Source of the DNA: Axinella damicornis
Taxonomy: Eukaryota; Porifera; Demospongiae; Axinellida; Axinellidae
Assembly: GCA_963931865.1 (NCBI GenBank)
Contig: OZ007515.1
Span: 8,848,685-8,912,684 of the forward strand
DNA: 64,000 nt
Direction: 5' to 3'
Shown: positions 56,954 to 64,000 of the stretch, one piece after another
How the letters are laid out: every line of letters starts with the position of its first letter
Numbering within the stretch: the stretch's first letter is position 1
Position numbers and translations under genes: made by a program
Notes under the pieces: model-generated
Seen by the model: only the letters and a program-made list of their open reading frames with translations
The model's database searches: none
What the model was told of the DNA's origin: nothing

Positions 56954-57414
56954 AAGAGTTTGACTGCAGGGCATTGCCTCTACTAAGTGTTCATTGGACT
57001 CGGGTGATGCTGCCTGGACCTGAGATTGGAGGTTGCAAAGCTTAAAGTGGTAAGGTTTTTCTTGTTGTGGGCTCGTCCGGGTGTGGTGAGGGTTGGGGTA
57101 ACAGAAAGTGCTTTCCTTCAGTTGTGACATCCGTAATACTGCCATTGACCAGAGTAGGTCCTCAGGTGGGAAGTCACATAGACTGAATGCTGCATCTCCA
57201 AAACAGAATGTTTTCATGCATTGGCTGGAGGTGGTGATATGACATCATCACTGAAGGATCAGAACGTGAACAGAACTCCAGCTGATGGTAAGTGAACGTA
57301 TCTCAACCATACACTGAGGCAGTGACTTTGAACTGGGCATACGTAGCTATTGGGAATAGAAATATAATTGACACAGTACAGTGTTGAAACAGTATGTCTT
57401 CCCCCTCCCTGCAG

Positions 57415-57615
57415 GAGCGTCTGGCTCACTGCGTCTCTCTAATTCCCTTCCTCCCGGATGCCATTACTTTTTCTCGTGCCTGTGACATCTGGACTACCTC
57501 TGATGTGAGGGTGGATCGTAATTTTTATCCCTGTTGTTCCATTTCACATTCTCTCTTTCCCATACTCTCTCCTCTCTCCTTTCCACTTTCTGTCTCTGGT
57601 TTCTCACTCCTTTGC

Positions 57616-57669
<54 letters not shown>

Positions 57670-60600
57670 ACACACACACTCTAGCAATTCCTGCACCAGC
57701 GACTGATCAACAGAGGTAACACTTACACTGCATGTCTGAGCCACTGATATCACCAGTTCACCTATTCCTTGTTCATCCTCTTCACCCATTCATTTTTTTT
57801 TGTCCTGTACTACGATCCCCTCTCCCCCTGCCCCTCCCCCTCAGGATCCCACGTCCCCCGACCTCCACTCTCGTCTGGTGCAGTACACGAGGGAGGTGAA
57901 GGTGGTGAGACAGCAGAGCAAGAACGAGGAAGCCTCCGACTACAACCTCCTCAAGACGGTGCTCAGGTTCTGACTCCTTCTCGTTCTCCACTCCTCATCT
58001 GTCCATTCCTCTTTTCAGTTCCCATATTTTTTTATTCATTCCCATTGTCATCCATGGATGTATTTTCAGGACGTGGCGTCAGTTGAAGGAGCTCCGAGAG
58101 ACCCAGGGCTACTCCAGCACCACAGCGTGGCTCACTGTCAGGAAGTGAGTTGTGGATTGAGCAGCAGTAACAATGCGAAACAATAGTGCATGATGATGTC
58201 ATCTTCCTCCACCATCGTAATGAGGATGATGTTGTCATGCACTCTTGCAGCTACGTTACACTGCACAGGTGTGCATGGTATGCAGTCTTGTCACAAGTTG
58301 AACTGCACTACTGTATTTCATATTGACCAAAGGCTATAATCCAAGATTTTGGGACAAAATTCAAAATGGACATCATTTTAAGTGTTCTGTTCATGCTGAT
58401 CACAATGGTGCACATCCCAGCCTTTTATCTCATTCCCAACTCAAGCAAGTTCATAGCCCAAAATATTGGGCCTAAATGCTATCCATTGTCGATGGATTTC
58501 AAGTCACACAATATCTAGGTATGTGAATGAGATATGAAGCGGGAAATTGTGCCATTGTGATCAGCATCAAAAGAGCTTTCAAATGATGTCCTAGAAATGG
58601 ATTTTGATTTTGTCATATTTTTGCCAAAATTGCACTCGACCAAAGGCTATATATATATATATATACATGTACTAGGAATACGCATGCGCAGTATCTGTGC
58701 CTTGCGCACGCTCACAATCTGTAATAGTAGGCGTGGTTTTCTGTGGAAGAAAAACGAAGGTGCGAAGGTCAGTTCAGCATACGAAGTTTAGTTGTTCGAA
58801 GTTGTGCGAAGTTGCTGTTGAGGTTGAAGATGGCTAAGCGTTGCCAGGAAGAATACGAAGACGTTAGCGAGGTTCTACACCCTTCGACACTGTCAACACT
58901 CTATATGTACGTAGACTAAACCTTTGTCTCTGCTAAACTCTCCTTGTATACATCGCTTCTTCGTCAATCTGTCAGACTCTCTCTCCTTTGCCTTACTCTC
59001 TTCTGAGGCAGTGTCCTTTTCCCTGTATAGATCGCTTCTTTCTCATCTCTGCATTTCACACAAGCAGTACATGCACGTGGCCGGCTATCGAGCCCACAGA
59101 AAACCGCAGCGATGCAACCGCCCCCTGCCCCGCGCAATTAAAATGTGACGGAATTTCAAGTGTGACGGATATACATGTATATATATACAGACACGATGTG
59201 ACTACGCTGCACGATTAGTTGCACGATTAGTTGCCTCACGCTAAGGCGCTTGGCAATAATCCATGGTTTTTCATGATTTTGGGTCAAAATTCAACCTACA
59301 GCAAAATAGACATCATTGGAATGCTCCAGTCATGCTCATCACAATGGTGCAAATCCCAGCCTTGTATCTCATTCCCAACTCAAGATACCTAGCAAGTTCA
59401 TAGCCCAAACATTGGGCCTAAGTGCTATCCATTGTCGATGGAAAGTCGCACTGTATCTAGTTATGTGAATGAGATATGAGGCTGGGAATTGTACCATTGT
59501 AATCAGCATCAAAAGAGCTTTCCAATGATGTCCTAGAAATGATTTTTCAGGTTGGTCACATTTTTGCCGAAAATCGCACTCGACCAAAGGCTATAATCCA
59601 TGGATTTTCATGATTTTGGGTCAAAATTCAACCTACAGCAAAATAGACATCATTGGAATGGTCCGTTCATGCTGATCACAATGGTGCAAATCCCGACCTT
59701 GTATCTCATTCCTAGCCCAAGATACCTAACCAAATTACTACCCCGTGTATCCACTGTATCCAGGCATGAGAGTGAGATATAATAATATGAAGCTAAGAAT
59801 TGTGGCGCTGTGATCATTTGAAAGCAATTTTCACGCTGATCACATGCAATGCAACTTTCTAAAATGGGACTTTTGTTAGGCTCTGGACACACGGATATAG
59901 AACATGAACAGTGAGAACAGGAGAATAGAGAGATTAGAAGTTTTCATACACTGCTTTGAACGGTTCACCACACCACCACCCTCACACCCTCACACCCTCA
60001 CACCCTCACCCTCACCCTCACACCCTCACACCCTCACCCTCCCCTCTCAGATATCCTACTGATGCTGTGGAGGACGAGGCTCAACTATGTCGTGATCTGG
60101 ACGAAGAGGTGTCAGAACTGAGGGAGGAGTGTGAGGAGGGGAGGGCGAAGAGGGTGGCACACTACGAGGAGCAGCTGGCCGAGTGAAAGACCTACATGAG
60201 AGCAAGGGTGAGGAGCAGATCTGTGATGTCATCATGACATCATGCCTTCAAATATGGTCCATTTTGCAGATGCACTGATGTATCAATCATTATGGGATCA
60301 TAGTTCCAAATATGGCATCCAAATACTAATGTCCAGAGTTATGATAATTAACAGTCGGACACTGGACAAAATCCAGTCAATATGATGTCTTAGACTAATG
60401 TCTGTACAATTATCTATTGAATTTTGCTGCATAATTTTCAGACTATAATGTTCCAATATACATGCCATTGTAATGTCATTGATAGACTGCACTTGCTGCT
60501 TAGCAACAGTACCAGGGCCTGTGCCCCCTTGAAAATGAAATGTTGTTAGCGAGCTTTGGCTGTGCCCATCCAATGCAAGACTGTTTCCTGCACTACTCCA

Positions 60601-63600
60601 CTGTGATGTCTTTGTAACTCATTTCCCTCAGAGACGTGCAATTCGTCATGCACAGCGAGGCCAGGGCCAGCCAGTAGCAGAGGAGTCTGTTGCCGAGGGA
60701 TCCCAGCGAGGCCAGAGCCATCCCGGGACAGACCAGTCTGCTGCCGAGGGATCCCAGCGAGGCCAGGGCCAGCCAGTAGCAGAGGAGTCTGTTGCCGAGG
60801 GACCTCAACGAGACCAGAGCCATCCTGGGACAGACCAGTCTGCTGCCGAGGGATCCCAGAGTAGCCTGCTGGACCAGGACGCTGTCAGCATGATGGCATC
60901 TGTGCCACCTGAAAGTAAGTTACATCACGGAGTGAATAAAACGGTACCTCGTTACCTGAGCAATGATACCCCCTCTTCCACCTGGACCCTCCCTCCTTTC
61001 TCGTCAGGGCCCCGCCCCATCCCCCCACCAGCGTTCAACGAGGGAGAGGTGAGACAGCAACTGGTGGAGTTCTACCGCATCAACCGAAGATCACCAGGGA
61101 GCCTGTGCTAGTGCCGAGTTACATCATAATCGTGCCGTCACACAGCAGTGCCCTAGGTATTTACACTGTTGTGTGTGGTATGTGTGTGTGTATGGGTGTG
61201 TGGTATGTGTGTGTGTGTGTGCGCGGTCCCACAAGCCAATTGAATGACATTGTGATGTGGATGTGTGTATAAACATTTCACTTTAGCAACCATGTGTCCT
61301 CCTCCCCCTCGTCCCCCTCCTTACCCTCCTACCCTCCTCCCCCTCTTATCCCTCCCCCTCCCTCCTCCCCCTCTTACCCCTCCTCCCCCTCCTCCCCCTC
61401 CTCCTCCTCCTCCTCCTCCTGCTCCTCACCCTCACAGGAATGAGCAGCAGCGTCGTGAGGAGGTGGGGAGAACAAGAATGAGAGTGAAGGTTCTCTTCAA
61501 CAACCAGGAGGCCTCACAAACCAAGGATGGGTGAGATCATCTCTTCCTCCGTCTACACACAATACAATTTCTTAATGAATGGCTGCTACATGTACAGTCC
61601 TCCAGGAACCATCAGTGAGACTGTTGAGAATATAGTTACAATACAAAACTACTGGGACTTGACCGCCTCCCTCCTCACTCCTTCCCTCTCCCTCCCTCCC
61701 TCTCCCTCCCTCTCCCTCCCTCCCTCCCTCCCTCCCTCCCTCCCTCCCTTCCTCCCTCCCTCCCTCCCTCCCTTCCTCCCTCCCTCCCTCCCTCCCTCCC
61801 TCCCTCTCCCTCCCTCCCTCCCTCCCTCCCTCCCTCCCTCCCTCTCCCTCCCTCCCTCCCTCCCTCCTCCCTCCCTCCCTCCCTCCCTCCCTCCCTCCCT
61901 CCCTCCCTCTCCCTCCCTACTCGTCCACCTCACTAGCACTCTCAATGCAGACTTCACGGTTCATTTTGGTGAGATCTTTAACATCAGAATTGTCCAGTGG
62001 CCAGAGAGCATCAAATTTCAGGTACAGAAATGTCGTGCTCTTGAAGTCGAGTATACTCTGATCTCCCTCTGTCCCTCCATTCCACCTTCACCCTCCCTCC
62101 CTCCCTCCCTCCCTCCCTCCCTCCCTCCCTCCCTCCCTCCCTCTTTTTTTTAATAAACATCTCCTTTTTTGCATGTGAGGGGTACATACAAGGAGGCTTA
62201 GAGGTCAGCCATTGTCAAACATGCTGAGCTATTGCATGGCACAAATAATGTAGGCTGTCTCTAAGGGCTAGGATGAAAGTGGTAGAAATAATGTTATATA
62301 CAATGTAAAAGGTGGGTTTGATATAATATAAAATGTGTTATGTCGAAGAGTTTCTGGTTGTCCAAATCCTGTGTGACCCAAGGATGGCCTTTCTACTGAC
62401 ATCCTGCAGAAAGTTGTGTCTGATTTTCTGACTGCAGCTCTTGAGAATGGGAAACAGGCGTTTAAAGCCCTCAATGTTCAGAAAGCCTCGACTACCGACT
62501 TCGAGGGTTACAGTGCTCATGTCAAAACCATTCCTCCTTCCTGCCTCAACGAGATCTTCGTATTTGTTCACTTTTCGTCTGTGTGCATCTTCAAAGTTTG
62601 TCTCATAGCACACTGTCAACTCCACAAGAACAGCCGATTTCTGTGTTGAGCTCCACAGGAAAACATCGGGTCGGAGGTCAGTTGGAGTGATGCAAGCAGG
62701 GAAGGTGTACTCTGAGCCTGGCAGGTCTGTGAGGATATCCAGATCTTTCCCCTTCCCTCCCTCCCTTCCTCTCTCCCTCCCTCCTTCCCTCCCTCCTTCC
62801 CATTCTCCCTCTCCTCCCTCCTTCCCTCCCTCCCTCCCTCCCTCCCTCCCTCCCCCTTCCCTCCCTCCCTTCCTCTCTCCCTCCCTCCCTCCCTCCCTCC
62901 CTCCCTCCCTCCCTCCCTCCCTCCCTCCCCACTCCCTCCCCCTCCCTCCCTCCCTCCTCCCTCCCTCCCTCCTCCCTCCCTCCCTCCCCTCCCTCCCTCC
63001 CTCCCTCTCTCCCTCCCTCCCTCCCTCCCTCCCTCCCTCCCTCCCTCCCTCCCGCCCTCCCTCCCTCCTCCTCCCTCCCCCCTCCCTCCCTCTTCCCTTC
63101 CTCCCCCCTCCCGGCCTCCCCCCTCCCTCCCTCCCCCTCCCTCCATTCCTCCCTCTCCCCCTCCCTCCCTCCCTCCCTCCCCCTCCCTCCATTCCTCCCT
63201 CCCCCCCTCCCTCCCTCCCTCCCTCCCTCCCTCCCTCCCCCCCTCCCTCCCTCCCTCCCTCCCTCCCTCCCTCCCTCCCTCCCTCCCTCCCCCCTCCCTC
63301 CCTCCCTCCCTCCCTCCCTCCCTCCCTCCCTCCCCCTTCCCTCCCTCCCTCCCTCTCTCCCTCCCTCCCTCCGTCCCTCCTTTCGTCCCTCCCTCCCTCC
63401 CTCCCTCCCTCCGTCTCTCCCTCCCTCCCTCCCTCCCTCCCTCCCTCCCTCCCTCCCTCCCTACCTTTGTCCCTCCCTCTCTCTCCCTCCCTCCCTCCCT
63501 CCCTCCCTCCCTCCCTCCCTCCCTCCCTCCCTCCCCTCCCTCCCCCTCCCTCCGTCTCTCCCTCCCTCCCTCCCTCCCTCCCTCCCTCCCTACCTTTGTC

Positions 63601-63869
63601 CCTCCCTCTCCCTCCCTCCCCCTCCCTCTCCCCCCCCCCTCCCTCCCTCCCTCCCCTCCCTCTCCCCTCCCTCCCTCCCTCCCTCCCTCCCTCCCTCCCT
63701 CCCTCCCTCCCTCCCTTCCTCCCTCCCTCCCTCCCTCCCTTCCTTCCCACCCAGGTGTGGGCCAACATTCAGGACTACGAGGACCCCAGTAGGATTGTGT
63801 TTGATCTGGAGAACTCCAAACACTGGAGGACTCTCTTCCCCACTGACATGCAGCCTTTGGCAACAGTAC
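57415..63869 (+). CDS. CC2D2A: CC2D2A-like ciliary protein, partial and disrupted
   Basis: CC2D2A is a coiled-coil/C2 protein of the ciliary transition zone. Exons inferred from splice sites and frame: 57415–57504, 57845–57966, 58070–58145, 60051–60207, 60632–60914, 61008–~61155, 61438–61530, 61937–62021 and 63755–~63869; further exons lie outside. Key matches: [20 protein letters not shown]; the acidic coiled coil [30 protein letters not shown] and [20 protein letters not shown] (N-terminal part of the C2 domain); and [20 protein letters not shown] (C-terminal region). Exon 60632–60914 holds four 17-residue repeats ([17 protein letters not shown] type). Defects: TGA at 60184–60186 where the family has Trp, a frame break near 61098, and no exons for the rest of C2 and the following domain between 62022 and 63754. 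It could be a pseudogene, a rearranged allele or an assembly artefact. Similarity is recalled, not searched. Confidence 0.75.
57617..57680 (+). repeat. Poly(C), 39, then (CA)n
   Basis: Compound simple repeat in the first inferred CC2D2A intron. Confidence 0.9.
58322..58645. mobile_element. Intronic foldback element, copy 1
   Basis: Begins GACCAAAGGCTATAATCCA and ends GCACTCGACCAAAGGCTAT. Inner arms GATCACAATGGTGCACATCC/…GTGCCATTGTGATC and CATTTCTAGGACATCAT-type blocks are inverted. Similar copies lie at about 59250 and 59595. Confidence 0.65.
58646..59225. other. Intronic insert between foldback copies
   Basis: Bounded by (TA)n tracts. A short ATG ORF (58830–58920, [20 protein letters not shown]) ends close to a GTACGT donor-like site, reminiscent of a captured first exon. 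Not recognised otherwise. Confidence 0.3.
59250..59590. mobile_element. Intronic foldback element, copy 2
   Basis: Shares GATTTTGGGTCAAAATTCAA, CATGCTCATCACAATGGTGC, GTATCTCATTCC, GGGCCTAAGTGCTATCCATT and GCACTCGACCAAAGGCTAT with copies 1 and 3. Long inverted halves. Confidence 0.65.
59591..59880. mobile_element. Intronic foldback element, copy 3 (partial)
   Basis: Repeats the left half of copy 2 (CATGATTTTGGGTCAAAATT, CATGCTGATCACAATGGTGC), then diverges after GTATCTCATTCC. Abuts copy 2 head to tail. Confidence 0.6.
59970..60044. repeat. (CACACCCT)n simple repeat before an exon
   Basis: CACCACC and CTCACACCCT/CTCACC units form the pyrimidine-rich tract directly before the splice acceptor CTCAG at 60046–60050. 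Confidence 0.8.
60650..60860 (+). repeat. 51-bp (17-aa) coding minisatellite, 4 units
   Basis: In-frame units [51 protein letters not shown] and [17 protein letters not shown] alternate as a 102-bp dimer repeated twice. They lie in a CC2D2A-like exon between the coiled coil and the C2 domain, probably a disordered linker. Confidence 0.8.
61664..61918. repeat. (CCCT)n microsatellite in intron
   Basis: Nearly pure CCCT units with rare CTCT or TTCC interruptions, about 250 bp, ending shortly before the exon at 61937. Confidence 0.9.
62089..62152. repeat. (CCCT)n next to a retroelement 3' end
   Basis: CCCT units end at 62143 and are followed by TTTTTTTTAATAAACATCTC, which on the minus strand is a poly(A)-like tail. 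The same CCCT repeat resumes at 62755. Confidence 0.8.
62145..62755 (-). pseudogene. Retroelement 3' end with PD-(D/E)XK-like domain, inserted in (CCCT)n
   Basis: Minus-strand coding from about 62755 to 62338 includes [22 protein letters not shown], then [20 protein letters not shown] and VGSRGFLN. Similar C-terminal modules follow RT domains in invertebrate non-LTR elements; the PD…ELT arrangement resembles a restriction-like endonuclease fold (inference). A 3'-UTR and poly(A)-like tail end at about 62145. The frame continues upstream only into microsatellite, so the copy is 5'-truncated. Confidence 0.65.
62755..63746. repeat. ~1-kb (CCCT)n microsatellite
   Basis: CCCT units with interspersed CTCTCC, CCCC, TTCC and CGTC variants. 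It ends at the pyrimidine tract and CCCAG acceptor of the exon at 63755. Long Gly/Arg/Glu ORFs on the opposite strand are translations of this repeat. Confidence 0.95.
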
Positions 63870-64000
63870 GGGTGGGGTCCAGTCTCTGCGGACCTCTAGT
63901 GACTGTCAGTCAGCCTTACAGGGAGTGCAGGAAGCTTGTCTCTTATTTTAACATGTGTGAGACAGAGGAGAGTACCAAGTCTAACAACGCAACCTTGTGT

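Larger units (their letters stand above)
55976..57414. other. Intergenic upstream of the CC2D2A-like exons
   Basis: Contains a 21-base poly(C) run (56329–56349), a 62-bp TIR palindrome (56640–56701), (AATG)n at 56817–56834 and a 21-base poly(G) run (56933–56953). The minus-strand frame 56837–57217 beside the (AATG)n tract could be a LINE 3' end (the tract reads (CATT)n as a tail), but its protein is not convincing. ATG-led coding at 57239–57285 ends at a GTAAGT donor and might be an unassigned exon. Confidence 0.45.

Noticed and set aside
56837..57217. 126-aa minus-strand ORF as a gene
   Set aside because: Passes through poly(G); beside an (AATG)n tail it may be a LINE 3' end, but no convincing RT motif is present.
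61527..62153. 208-aa plus-strand Pro/Leu/Ser-rich ORF
   Set aside because: Mostly microsatellite translation passing through a CC2D2A-like exon; splice sites define the real coding piece.
62338..63863. Long Gly-Arg-Glu-rich minus-strand ORFs (476 and 415 aa)
   Set aside because: These are translations of the (CCCT)n microsatellite; only the last ~140 codons of one carry retroelement homology.
1..64000. tRNA or rRNA genes
   Set aside because: I saw no cloverleaf with A and B boxes or rRNA-like conserved blocks; a tRNAscan or Infernal run would be decisive.

Overview
This is eukaryotic, intron-bearing animal DNA. Three observations suggest a non-bilaterian metazoan, most likely a sponge (inference): an ankyrin–Roc–COR–Death gene of the kind expanded in sponges and cnidarians, a CC2D2A-like ciliary transition-zone gene, and very dense short inverted-repeat transposons, with TTAGGG-type telomeric repeats. 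There is no prokaryotic gene organisation. Host genes are few; most of the window is transposon, satellite and intergenic sequence.

1–14.9 kb is one composite element (292–14912). It has TTAA at both ends and 15-bp inverted termini (TTAAGGTAGGAAACA). Inside its left arm sits a 13.6-kb array of 27 modules in five length classes, each starting with the same core (CGAGGGGCAACCGCACTCC). Where the preceding module ends in the matching arm, the junction forms an 11-bp-stem hairpin. The array opens and closes inside that hairpin loop and is flanked by TAAG. A short copy of the same TTAA element without the array lies at 46480–47468 and carries TAAGTAAG at the corresponding position. The array itself contains a hAT-like insertion (1023–1536) and an inverted-repeat element carrying a RecQ helicase fragment (12604–13210).

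14.9–24 kb has no intact gene. It holds a family of terminal-inverted-repeat elements (TAGYCTCGTNCCCAGRCC ends, mostly 9–10 bp target duplications), other foldback elements, and a decayed Ty3/gypsy gag–protease fragment on the minus strand (about 19.05–20.02 kb). 24.2–28.2 kb has two UDP-glycosyltransferase paralogs on the plus strand: the first is full length but lacks the histidine expected at the catalytic position; the second keeps that histidine but lacks its C-terminal half.

29.3–35.7 kb is a minus-strand three-exon gene for an ankyrin–Roc–COR–Death protein of about 1750 residues. It has a large internal duplication and one in-frame stop created by a 3-bp insertion. 36–53 kb is mainly LINE remnants, a broken Ty3/gypsy element (43.5–45.56 kb), tandem repeats and small inverted-repeat elements. 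53–56 kb is a 3-kb inverted-repeat element containing a 5'-truncated LINE with a long reverse transcriptase ORF.

57.4 kb to the end carries exons of a CC2D2A-like gene on the plus strand. Its introns hold repeated foldback elements and about 1 kb of (CCCT)n. The gene shows a stop at an expected tryptophan, a frameshift and a missing central portion, with a retroelement 3' end inserted in the (CCCT)n tract. The host genes show no functional linkage; the common theme is repeat-driven restructuring.
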